DNA of 16,320 bases from positions 1 through 16,320 of the forward strand of contig NZ_AAXW01000087.1 in the NCBI RefSeq assembly GCF_000169335.1. The letters are read 5' to 3'. The DNA comes from Crocosphaera chwakensis CCY0110 (lineage in GTDB: Bacteria > Cyanobacteriota > Cyanobacteriia > Cyanobacteriales > Microcystaceae). The position numbers and the translations under genes were made by a program. The notes below the pieces were generated by a model that saw nothing but the letters and a program-made list of their open reading frames with translations, searched no databases and was not told the origin of the DNA. Positions 7,073 to 14,251 of the stretch are shown here, piece after piece (within the stretch, counting starts at the first letter, position 1; every line of letters begins with the position of its first letter).

Positions 7073-7121
7073 CGGCGAGACCCCGCGCCTTTGTAAGGCG
7101 CAAGGGAACGCTCGCCAAGAC
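7073..7121. repeat. Hairpin mini-insertion 1 in the transposase gene
   Basis: A GC-rich segment of about 49 bp that interrupts and frameshifts the transposase. The core is a perfect stem GCGCCTT/AAGGCGC (7085-7091 and 7095-7101) with loop TGT, flanked by an outer pair GGCGAG/CTCGCC (7074-7079 and 7111-7116) and a CCC/GGG pair between. It contrasts with the AT-rich gene around it. It looks like a small palindromic repetitive element. Confidence 0.75.
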
Positions 7122-7145
7122 AAAACTCTTCACGCAGCCGAGAAA

Positions 7146-7181
7146 GCGCACCGCCTGCGCTGAGGTTTCCTCAGCGTAAAG
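7146..7181. repeat. Hairpin mini-insertion 2 in the transposase gene
   Basis: A GC-rich segment of about 36 bp with two overlapping stems: GCGCA/TGCGC (7146-7150 and 7156-7160, loop CCGCC) and CGCTGAGG/CCTCAGCG (7158-7165 and 7169-7176, loop TTT). It introduces an in-frame TGA. AAAG occurs on both sides (7143-7146 and 7178-7181), which may be a target duplication, although the reading frame fits a 36-bp rather than a 35-bp insertion. Confidence 0.7.
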
Positions 7182-7601
7182 ACGGAGCAAGAAGAAAATG
7201 AAGAAGTCCAACTAAAGAGAGTAGAATTTTGGAACAAGATTCGAGATATTAAGGTTGAAGATTTAATTTTCATTGATGAATCAGGCGTTAATCTGGCTAT
7301 GATAAGACTCTATGCTAGAGCATTGAAGGGAAAAAGAGCGAGAGGATTTAAACCACAAAAACGAGGAAAAAATATCTCTATAATTAGTGCATTATCCCTA
7401 AAAAAAGTTGTAGCTTCAGCTAATATTTATGGCTCAGTAGATGGGATAACATTTGAAGCTTTTATTGTTAAAAAGTTAGTACCGCAACTTTGGAAGGATG
7501 CCTGTGTAGTAATGGATAATGCTAGGATTCACCTGGGAAACATGGTAACTGAAGCTATTGAAAAAAAGGGAGCAAAACTGATTTATTTATCTCCTTATTC
7601 T

Positions 7602-7646
7602 GAGGACAAGACTGACGAGGTTCCCTCGTCAGCTTGATATGTCCGT
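7602..7646. repeat. Hairpin mini-insertion 3 in the transposase gene
   Basis: A 45-bp segment between the codons for YS and PEFSP. It contains a perfect 9-bp stem CTGACGAGG/CCTCGTCAG (7612-7620 and 7624-7632, loop TTC), extended by CAAG/CTTG (7607-7610 and 7633-7636) and GGACA/TGTCC (7604-7608 and 7640-7644; the two outer pairs overlap). It keeps the reading frame but adds a TGA stop at 7635-7637. Confidence 0.75.
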
Positions 7647-7802
7647 CCTGAATTCTCCCCAATTGAAAATTTCTGGTCAAAGATAAAAGCTACCTTAAGA
7701 AAACTTAAAGCGCGAACTTATAAAGATTTAATTGATGGGATTTTTGAAGCTATGTTGGCTGTTAGTAAACAAGATATTCGCAACTGGTTTGCTCATTGTT
7801 GT

Positions 7803-7832
7803 TACTGTACCTCATGAGTCTGAGAAACGCTA
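7803..7832 (-). repeat. Right terminal inverted repeat of the IS630 element
   Basis: Thirty bases, TACTGTACCTC through GCTA, inverted relative to 6566-6595 with three mismatches. The transposase stop codon lies within it. Confidence 0.85.
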
Positions 7833-7877
7833 TATATCTGGTTTAAACATTGTTTGAAGCATAAACTGACCATAAAT

Positions 7878-7902
7878 GTAAGGTGGGCATTGCCCACCCT
7901 AC
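7878..7902. terminator. GGTGGGC/GCCCACC hairpin 3' of the giant nuclease gene
   Basis: A perfect stem GGTGGGC (7882-7888)/GCCCACC (7892-7898) with loop ATT, extended by GTA/TAC (7878-7880 and 7900-7902) after one mismatch. It starts 9 bp beyond the stop of the minus-strand nuclease gene. The sequence matches a dispersed hairpin I know as common in cyanobacterial intergenic DNA, so it is a repeat that may act as a 3' end signal. No strong T-run follows, so intrinsic termination is uncertain. Confidence 0.5.
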
Positions 7903-7910
7903 AAAGATGT

Positions 7911-10900
7911 TTAAGCAAAAGCAAAATCTGATGCACTTAACTCGCTAGACTCAATGCGTCGTAGGATAGCTAAATCTTGTCCTAACGCATTAATAGTGGT
8001 GTCTGCACCATTTTGAGTTAACATCAAATCCTCAAAGGTAAGATCCGTTGCACCAAAACCAATCACATCCTCACCAATAGTAAAGTCAGTGATAGTATTC
8101 GCTTCAGTCGGTAAAGTTCCATCATCGGTAAGTAACCAGAATTGATCCATTCCTGATCCACCCGTAATAACATTATTACCCTCGCCGTAACCGAGGAATA
8201 ACATATCATCTCCTGAACCTGCAAGGATGCGATGATTACTACCAGCAAAAAGGATGTCATCTCCGCTACCTAAGTCAATGCGACTGCGATCGCCACCAGG
8301 GGCAAAACTGACATCAACATAATCATCTCCAGAACCGGCAAAAAGCAATTGGTTATCCCCAATAAACTGTTTATCATCAGGAATTTCTGTGTCAAAGAAA
8401 TCATCACCAGAGGTTCCAAAAACCTTACTGGGAGGGGGTTCGCTGATCACTTCATCAATGATGGTGTCTTCACGGAAATTGAGATTTTGAATTCGAGTAT
8501 CTTCTGTAATAGCGGTATCAGCTTCATCAAAGGCTTGTTCTGCCGTTGGATAAAATTCAGCCAAATATTCCGCTAAGGCATCTTGTTCGCCCGAAACCAC
8601 CAAACCAGGAGCATTATCAGGCAGGGATGTAGCCTCTAAGCCTTCTAATGGGGTAACATTTTCAAAGTGGAAAACGGGATAACCGTCCCCACCACCGGCC
8701 AAGAAGTCGAGAATCACCATTTTGTAGGTTTGATCAGGAGAAACTTGTAATTCTCCATCCTCAACAATTACCTCTTGAGTGCCATCAGGGTTATCTAAAA
8801 CTAAGTTACGAATGCGATCGCCTGCAACTTCAACCCCGATCGCATCTCCGTCTCCATCTCTCTCGAAAACAATGGCCGTATTATCAGGATCGTAACTGAA
8901 ACTAAAGCCCCCAATTTGACCAAACTGGCCAGGAGTTGCTTCTGGTGTCCAACCAGCTACAAAATGCTCAGCTAAATCTTTAATTCCTTGGGCAGAAATG
9001 TCAACCACTGACAGTTTATTATCAAATCGTAGGGAGTTACTAACATCCAGTTGAGAAACGTCCCCTTCTTCTTTACCCACTTCTGGGTTAGGTTGGGGTG
9101 GTAATTCAACTAATTCATTGGTACCGCCTTCAATGAAAGAAACACCGATCGCATCCCGAATACCACCCCCATTTTTGACAGAAATATCCACATCAATGCC
9201 GTATTGACTGGCGTACCAAAGGTTAGCATCGGCAGTAAGGTTTCCTAAGTTGGTTTCTTCGGTGCGAACACTTCCTCGAACGCCATTGAGATAAACTTCC
9301 GTGTTACCGAAGATATTGCCATCTTGAGAGTTAATGAATTCTCCTACGTTATCAACAATCTCTACTAATTCAGGATCAGCCACTCCTTTAACTTGGTCAA
9401 AGGTGGTAATGTCTTGATCATAGAGACGATCAACCCCAGCAATATCTGTTGCAAAGGTGCCACTGTCATCGCCAATATTGGTAATAACGCCATCAGCATC
9501 AAATTCTAAGACTAATTGACCGAGATAGCGATAATTGGCTGCTGTGTTGACTAAATAAATGGGATTATTATCTGCATCCTGGAAGACTTGGGGATAAGGT
9601 TGTAAGAATTGAGGAGAGGTTTGAGTTTCGTCTTGTCGTAGGATGTCATCATCATTGGCCATAACTCGATGGGAACCACCACCCATTAATACATCCACAT
9701 CACTGAGTTTTGCAGCTAAAGCTTGTTCAATCTCAAATTGTTGCAAGTGTGTCATTAAAACAATTTTATTGATGCCTTGCGCCACTAATTCATCAATAAC
9801 GGGTTGTACATTGTCGGCGATGGTTTGTGCCTGATCTTCGATCTCCGTTACTGTGCTATCCGTTAACATGGTAATGCCACCAATATTAGCAATTTGGGGC
9901 AAAATAGGGGTCACAGCACCCACAACGCCGATCTGTTCTCCCCCTATTTCAATGACCACACTACCAGCTAAACTGTTGGGGGTAGGTGCTTCACCATCAG
10001 GAACCACAAAATCTTGTAAATTAGAGCTATCTGTAGCATAGTTTAGATTGGTTGCAAGATAAGGGAATGCAGTTCCTGTATAACCGGTATTGGGATCAAT
10101 ACCCACCCCTTGGATGTCTGCGTCAGGAGCAATTAACGTAGCAAACGCATCCGGGCCTGCATCAAATTCATGATTACCAACCGCAGCAGCATCCCAGCCT
10201 AATTCGTTTTGAATTAAGATATCTGCAATACCCGGTTCTCCATAAATATCTCGACTGGCATTAAAGAAAGGCCCGGCAATGAATAGATCCCCAGAACTTA
10301 ATTTAAGGGTGTTATCGTAATCATCTTCTAAAGCATTCATCACCGCAGATAAACCGATCGCATCTTCTAAGGCAGGAATACCGGCTTCTTGGTCAGAAGT
10401 ATGGAGAATTTGCAGGGTAAAGGGTTCTGTTGTGCTTTCTAAGTCTAAACCGACGATAACGGGATCATGATCGGAGGTACGATAAGGGGTAGAACCGTCA
10501 AATAAATCGGGATTTCGTCCAAAATCGAGGTTATAATCCAATGCGTCTGGTTCATCGGCATTAATACGCCATTCTGTTGCCCCGGTTACTTGAGTTTGTA
10601 AGGTCTCATTGGCTAAAGCATAATCTAACGTACCGTATTGACCATCGAATAAGAAGGAATAGGCTTCATCTCCGACAAATTGCTCCACTAGGTCAGTATA
10701 TCCTTGATTTTCCAAGAAAGTGATGGGATCTTCTTGAGCATAGGCGTTGAGATCCCCTGTAATCAAATAATCTGAGTCACCGCTACCAGTGGGATCGCTT
10801 TTTAACCAAGCATCTAACGCTTGGGATGCTTCGGTACGACGGAAATTCCAAAATCCTTGACCATCTCCTTGATCAAAGTTGGGATCACTGGTGTCGCTGA

Positions 10901-12905
10901 GTCCAGATGACCCTTTCGATTTAAAATGATTCACCGCCAGGGTAAAGGTTTCCCCTGTAGCTATTTCTTCAAAGGTAACAGCCAAAGGAACCCGACTGGT
11001 AGCGTCTCCTTCAAATATTGGTTCACCGCTTAAATTGAGGTTTAAGGAGGGTAAAAGATCATCCGTTAACAATTCTACGGTAGTATTCGGCGCAACTTGT
11101 ACCGTGTCTGTTTTGTAAATCGCACCAACTGCGATCGCATCTCCCCCGACATAATTAACACCAGGGTCAACATAGGCGTAAGTTCCGGCACCTACACTAT
11201 CATTTAAAGCATTAACCAGGGTATCGATGGCAAATTGACCATCTCCATTTTGATCGCCCCCGAATTCGTTTTCTAATTCCGTTAAACCGATAATATCTGC
11301 ATCTAATGTGCTTAACGTGGTGACTAATTTTTCAATTTGGCGATCAAATTCTTCTGGACTATCAGCCCCACGGGAATCTAAATTATTGGGGCCACTGCCT
11401 AAACCGCTACCATCATCTAAGGTGGTGAAAAAATTGAGAACATTAAAGGCAGCCACTTTGAGAGTTCCTCCCACTTCATCAGGAGTCGCAGGACGTTCGT
11501 TAACCGCTTGAAAATCAACGCCTTGGTTAGTTTGTAAGCGATAATCTCCAAAACGCTCATCTAACACCCCAGTAACTCCAGTTATGGTGTCTCCTCCTCG
11601 TAGGGTATTAGTAGAACTGAGGGGGTTTCCATCCCGTCCAAAAATTAGGGTTTCAGGATTTTGGACTGAACTGCCATCATCGAGAACAATTTGACGTTTG
11701 GCGATATCGTCTTGATATTGGGCAAATCCATCCACATCGGGGGCGTTGAATTGGGTATATTGATCAAGACGGCCATCGGTATTGGGTGCGTTGCTGTCCC
11801 CATTAGAAGAAAGACGAATTTCTCCAAACCGATCTAAATTGAAGTATTCAGTGACAAATAAGGTGTCAGGAATGGTGGTTAACATCCCTTCAACGGATTC
11901 TAGGTCAATTTCTTCTGAAACGGGAAAATTGACGGTTACAGCCGTCGGAAGGGGGTTATTACTGCTAATAATTTCAACATCAGTGATGTTGGTGAGTTCA
12001 GTTAAGTTATTAAATTCCGCAACCGTTCCCGTAACTCGAACTAAATCCCCGATATTTACATCAACAGAAGGAGAACTCCCATCAAAGATAAAGATTCCTT
12101 CAGAAGTTAAGGGATTATCATCAACATCGGCATCTTCTTCTTGTAAGAAAAACCCACTTAACCCGGTACTCCCTTGAAAATCACCCACAACAACCGCTTC
12201 AACAATAACAGTTTCGCTGGTTAAGGGACTTTGGAAACCGTCCCCTTGAATCGTATGAATGAATTCTGCGGTAACATCAGGAGGATTAATTTCAGGTAGG
12301 GTTAAACCCGACACAGTAACATTATCGATCCCGTATTCATCCCGACTACCGCTACCACTAACATCGTCTCCTGTCCATTTCAGATAGAAAAAGTCATCGG
12401 GGTTTAAACTTATTCCATCAATGGTGGTAGAACGATTAACCGTTTCCCAGGTGGGGGATGTATCCGCTACTTCTGGGGTGGTAAAGTCTAACGCAGCAAC
12501 GGGGGTATAGGTAACATTATCGGGAGAATAGGAAAAATTAAGAACATTAGCACGAGATTGATCATTAAAGAAGAAAATATCATAGTCTACTTCTACTTCT
12601 GTTAAAGTGGTTTCTCCTGTATTTTGTAATCTTAAGACAATTTCCCCTGGAGTAAAGTCACTTCCTGCCGATTGTACCCCTAAAATATTGTTTCCGTTTG
12701 CCACTTCAAAGCTATAAAACCCTCCAGTGGTAACACCCCCTGTAGACGTTCCCCTGGCAAAGTCACCAGACGTAGCAGAATCACCAAAATTAAGATCACC
12801 ATCTGATAAACCGGTGATAATCCAAGCATCGGAATTGAGTAAACCTGAGGTTCCATCAGGAGCAAAACCTATTCCTGTAAATAAGTCAAAATCTTCGATA
12901 AACAT
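7911..12905 (-). CDS. Secreted ExeM/NucH-like nuclease plus 5'-nucleotidase fusion with RTX-like tail
   Basis: A 1664-residue protein. Residues 1-200 are a beta-rich N-terminal domain and about 210-315 an OB-fold-like region of the extracellular-nuclease type. About 480-823 is an endonuclease/exonuclease/phosphatase domain (AAFNVLNFF with Asn488, LTELENE, VNHFKSKG, TGDLNAY, SDHDP at 811-815). About 829-1140 is a 5'-nucleotidase metallophosphatase (LHTSDQEAG, SSGDL, GNHEFD at 911-915, GGGSH), and 1195-1440 its substrate-binding domain (NGGGIRD, ending near GGGDGYP). About 1494-1590 has Ca-binding GSGDD-type repeats, then a short C-terminal domain. There is no signal peptide; the RTX-like end suggests type I secretion. 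It should cut extracellular DNA and strip phosphate from the nucleotides. ATG 12905 has AAGGA 7 bp upstream. The first metal motif is unusual (QE instead of HG). Confidence 0.92.
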   Translation of the reverse strand: MFIEDFDLFTGIGFAPDGTSGLLNSDAWIITGLSDGDLNFGDSATSGDFARGTSTGGVTTGGFYSFEVANGNNILGVQSAGSDFTPGEIVLRLQNTGETTLTEVEVDYDIFFFNDQSRANVLNFSYSPDNVTYTPVAALDFTTPEVADTSPTWETVNRSTTIDGISLNPDDFFYLKWTGDDVSGSGSRDEYGIDNVTVSGLTLPEINPPDVTAEFIHTIQGDGFQSPLTSETVIVEAVVVGDFQGSTGLSGFFLQEEDADVDDNPLTSEGIFIFDGSSPSVDVNIGDLVRVTGTVAEFNNLTELTNITDVEIISSNNPLPTAVTVNFPVSEEIDLESVEGMLTTIPDTLFVTEYFNLDRFGEIRLSSNGDSNAPNTDGRLDQYTQFNAPDVDGFAQYQDDIAKRQIVLDDGSSVQNPETLIFGRDGNPLSSTNTLRGGDTITGVTGVLDERFGDYRLQTNQGVDFQAVNERPATPDEVGGTLKVAAFNVLNFFTTLDDGSGLGSGPNNLDSRGADSPEEFDRQIEKLVTTLSTLDADIIGLTELENEFGGDQNGDGQFAIDTLVNALNDSVGAGTYAYVDPGVNYVGGDAIAVGAIYKTDTVQVAPNTTVELLTDDLLPSLNLNLSGEPIFEGDATSRVPLAVTFEEIATGETFTLAVNHFKSKGSSGLSDTSDPNFDQGDGQGFWNFRRTEASQALDAWLKSDPTGSGDSDYLITGDLNAYAQEDPITFLENQGYTDLVEQFVGDEAYSFLFDGQYGTLDYALANETLQTQVTGATEWRINADEPDALDYNLDFGRNPDLFDGSTPYRTSDHDPVIVGLDLESTTEPFTLQILHTSDQEAGIPALEDAIGLSAVMNALEDDYDNTLKLSSGDLFIAGPFFNASRDIYGEPGIADILIQNELGWDAAAVGNHEFDAGPDAFATLIAPDADIQGVGIDPNTGYTGTAFPYLATNLNYATDSSNLQDFVVPDGEAPTPNSLAGSVVIEIGGEQIGVVGAVTPILPQIANIGGITMLTDSTVTEIEDQAQTIADNVQPVIDELVAQGINKIVLMTHLQQFEIEQALAAKLSDVDVLMGGGSHRVMANDDDILRQDETQTSPQFLQPYPQVFQDADNNPIYLVNTAANYRYLGQLVLEFDADGVITNIGDDSGTFATDIAGVDRLYDQDITTFDQVKGVADPELVEIVDNVGEFINSQDGNIFGNTEVYLNGVRGSVRTEETNLGNLTADANLWYASQYGIDVDISVKNGGGIRDAIGVSFIEGGTNELVELPPQPNPEVGKEEGDVSQLDVSNSLRFDNKLSVVDISAQGIKDLAEHFVAGWTPEATPGQFGQIGGFSFSYDPDNTAIVFERDGDGDAIGVEVAGDRIRNLVLDNPDGTQEVIVEDGELQVSPDQTYKMVILDFLAGGGDGYPVFHFENVTPLEGLEATSLPDNAPGLVVSGEQDALAEYLAEFYPTAEQAFDEADTAITEDTRIQNLNFREDTIIDEVISEPPPSKVFGTSGDDFFDTEIPDDKQFIGDNQLLFAGSGDDYVDVSFAPGGDRSRIDLGSGDDILFAGSNHRILAGSGDDMLFLGYGEGNNVITGGSGMDQFWLLTDDGTLPTEANTITDFTIGEDVIGFGATDLTFEDLMLTQNGADTTINALGQDLAILRRIESSELSASDFAFA

Positions 12906-13495
12906 AGAAAAGTCCTTATTTGTTCTAGTTTTTGAGGTACATAAACAATTGAGGGTTTAATCAGTCCAACTTTTTAATTCTGTTGGCTTTTTTATTGGTT
13001 CTAAACTAAGATATAATAGGGTTATTCGTCTTTTTTAAAGACTAGCTTCTTGAGAAAATATTAACTTTATTAAAGAAAAAAAAGATTTTTATGATTAAAA
13101 GACAACAAAAAAGCTCTGTTATATTTTGCTTTTTTTTACCACAAAAACCTATTTTTTAGAGTCAATATTAGATGCTTATAAAAACCTTAGTAAATTCCGA
13201 ATCTATAATAATTCTCTTAATTAAAATTAACGTTATTTTTGGATTAATATATGCTTAAATTTTTTCCAGAAATTTTAACTTCCTTAAGTTTTTTGTATCT
13301 TAGGAATTTTCGTAATTTTATAAATAAAAATATAATGAATAGAATACATCAGAGTAATAAGAAGTTTGACAAATAGTTATATCATGAATAATAAGGTAAG
13401 TTGAAAATGCGGAATAGTTGAATATCTAAACCGCTTAACATTCAAGAAAATAAAGTTTAGGAATGGCAAGAATTTTGTTTTGCATCCAGATAATT
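12906..13495. other. 590-bp gene-free AT-rich region upstream of the nuclease gene
   Basis: No credible coding frame is seen here. The AAGGA ribosome site of the nuclease gene is at 12913-12917. A minus-strand TATTAT lies in the 13010-13020 area, with no good -35 box. A perfect inverted repeat GTCTTT/AAAGAC (13028-13042, loop TTT) lies just upstream of it and could be an operator. AAAAAAGC (13107-13114) and GCTTTTTT (13128-13135) form a weak AT-rich hairpin. The rest shows only low-complexity AT-rich sequence. The length suggests a regulated promoter or decayed DNA. Confidence 0.5.
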
Positions 13496-14188
13496 TTAGG
13501 GGACAGGGACAAATGGGGAAGATCCCCCTGTAGACACAAACATGGCGATGGAGAAATCACTACTATCTAACTGAGCTTTATTGCTCAATTTAGCAAATTG
13601 TCCTCCAGTCCCGAAGCCAGCGATCGCACCATCAGCGTTATAAAAAAGGTTGCCTGTTGTTGTATTATAAACAATCAAAGCATTGCTACTACCAGCTAAA
13701 CTCGCCTCAAGAGAGCTAGAACTATTAATTGTGGCAAATTCATGAGCCTTAAGGGTTAAATCGCCATTTCTAGTTAATTGATTAAAGGTTCTCTGAGACA
13801 AAAGAAGGCGATCGCTCCCTTTGGTAAAATCAGTGATGGTATCGATACCGATAGTGCTAAAGTTAGAAAAATCACCAAAGATCAGGTTATCGTTCCCAAC
13901 ACCACCAGTAAGGGTGTCATTGCCACTACCACCATAAAGGCTATCATCACCAGTACCGCCATTGAGGATATCGTTACCAGTATCACCAGTAAGGATATCA
14001 TTACCAGCACCACCATTAAGGGTATCATTAAAGCTCGTACCAATCACATTAAACTGTGTGATATTGTTATATCTGAGAATGATTTGACCACCAGAAAGCG
14101 TCTGAATAATTGAGTTGTTATTAGGCATATTAATACCAGATCCATTGACAAAATTGCCATGAGTTGCGTTACTGTAATCTAGGATCAA
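13496..14188 (-). CDS. RTX calcium-binding protein, C-terminal fragment, probably 5'-truncated
   Basis: About 230 residues. Residues 50-105 are five to six glycine/aspartate nonapeptides (GGAGNDILTG, GGTGDDSLYGG, GGSGNDTLTGG) that bind calcium in a beta-roll. Then comes the ITDFTKGSDRLLLS pattern and a C-terminal region typical of serralysin-type secreted proteins, probably the type I secretion signal. The only start available is TTG 14188, without a Shine-Dalgarno. The frame stays open upstream to a stop at 14228-14230, and the upstream codons read YGESGNNTL, the natural N-terminal continuation of the beta-roll. So the gene has probably lost its 5' part at about 14210, where the terminator hairpin of the neighbouring gene begins. 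It is either a pseudogene remnant or is translated from a weak start. It has no enzymatic domain. Confidence 0.7.
   Translation of the reverse strand: MILDYSNATHGNFVNGSGINMPNNNSIIQTLSGGQIILRYNNITQFNVIGTSFNDTLNGGAGNDILTGDTGNDILNGGTGDDSLYGGSGNDTLTGGVGNDNLIFGDFSNFSTIGIDTITDFTKGSDRLLLSQRTFNQLTRNGDLTLKAHEFATINSSSSLEASLAGSSNALIVYNTTTGNLFYNADGAIAGFGTGGQFAKLSNKAQLDSSDFSIAMFVSTGGSSPFVPVP
13874..14041 (-). repeat. Tandem RTX nonapeptide-coding repeats
   Basis: A run of imperfect 27-bp units encoding GGxGxDxLx nonapeptides. On the + strand it reads as repeated ACCACCA/TATCATTACCAG blocks. The repeats are coding, not CRISPR or intergenic. Confidence 0.7.
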
Positions 14189-14210
14189 AGTATTATTGCC
14201 CGATTCACCA

Positions 14211-14241
14211 TATATAAAGGAGTGAAGCTAAACTCCACTCC
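14211..14241 (-). terminator. Intrinsic-terminator-like hairpin after the multidomain gene
   Basis: On the minus strand GGAGTGGAG pairs with CTTCACTCC (positions 14219-14241) as a 9-bp stem with one G-U pair and loop TTTAG. It is followed by TTTATATA (14218-14211) and starts 10 bp after the stop of the gene at 14252. It probably ends that transcript before the RTX fragment. Confidence 0.6.
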
Positions 14242-14251
14242 CGTCAGTTGC

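Larger units (their letters stand above)
6725..7817 (+). pseudogene. IS630-family transposase, disrupted by hairpin insertions
   Basis: The frame starts at ATG 6725 with an N-terminal helix-turn-helix (LRQRIINVH, LSVRQIAKRFDVAKSCVQKLI) and runs to a premature stop at 7096. Reading resumes in another frame from about 7122, is stopped again near 7161, continues from about 7182, stops at 7637, and resumes in the same frame to TGA 7815-7817. With the three insertions removed the protein is continuous and has a full DDE triad: Asp at 7275 (FIDESG), Asp at 7515 (VMDNARIH) and Glu at 7665 (SPIENFW). Expected intact length is about 320 residues, normal for IS630. It can make no full transposase unless the insertions are bypassed, but it could be mobilised by an intact copy elsewhere. 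Confidence 0.88.
6566..7832 (+). mobile_element. IS630-family insertion sequence carrying three internal hairpin insertions
   Basis: The element runs from the left terminal repeat at 6566-6595 to the right terminal repeat at 7803-7832 and is flanked by TA at 6564-6565 and 7833-7834, the target duplication expected of IS630/Tc1-mariner elements. It is about 1267 bp; removing three internal insertions (about 49, 36 and 45 bp) leaves about 1.14 kb, normal for the family. It holds one transposase gene, now broken, whose stop overlaps the right repeat. It sits directly upstream of the CPCC gene and pointing away from it. Confidence 0.88.

Noticed and set aside
12906..13495. A Pho box upstream of the nuclease/nucleotidase gene
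   Set aside because: TTAA elements occur (13061, 13070) but not as the expected 11-bp-spaced tandem repeats, so phosphate control is not supported by sequence.
13874..14041. Regularly spaced repeats that could look like a CRISPR array
   Set aside because: The units are imperfect 27-bp repeats in frame with RTX nonapeptides and have no unique spacers.
13778..14113. A 111-codon + strand frame opposite the RTX gene
   Set aside because: Its repetitive Ile/Thr/Lys composition is the mirror of RTX coding repeats on the other strand.
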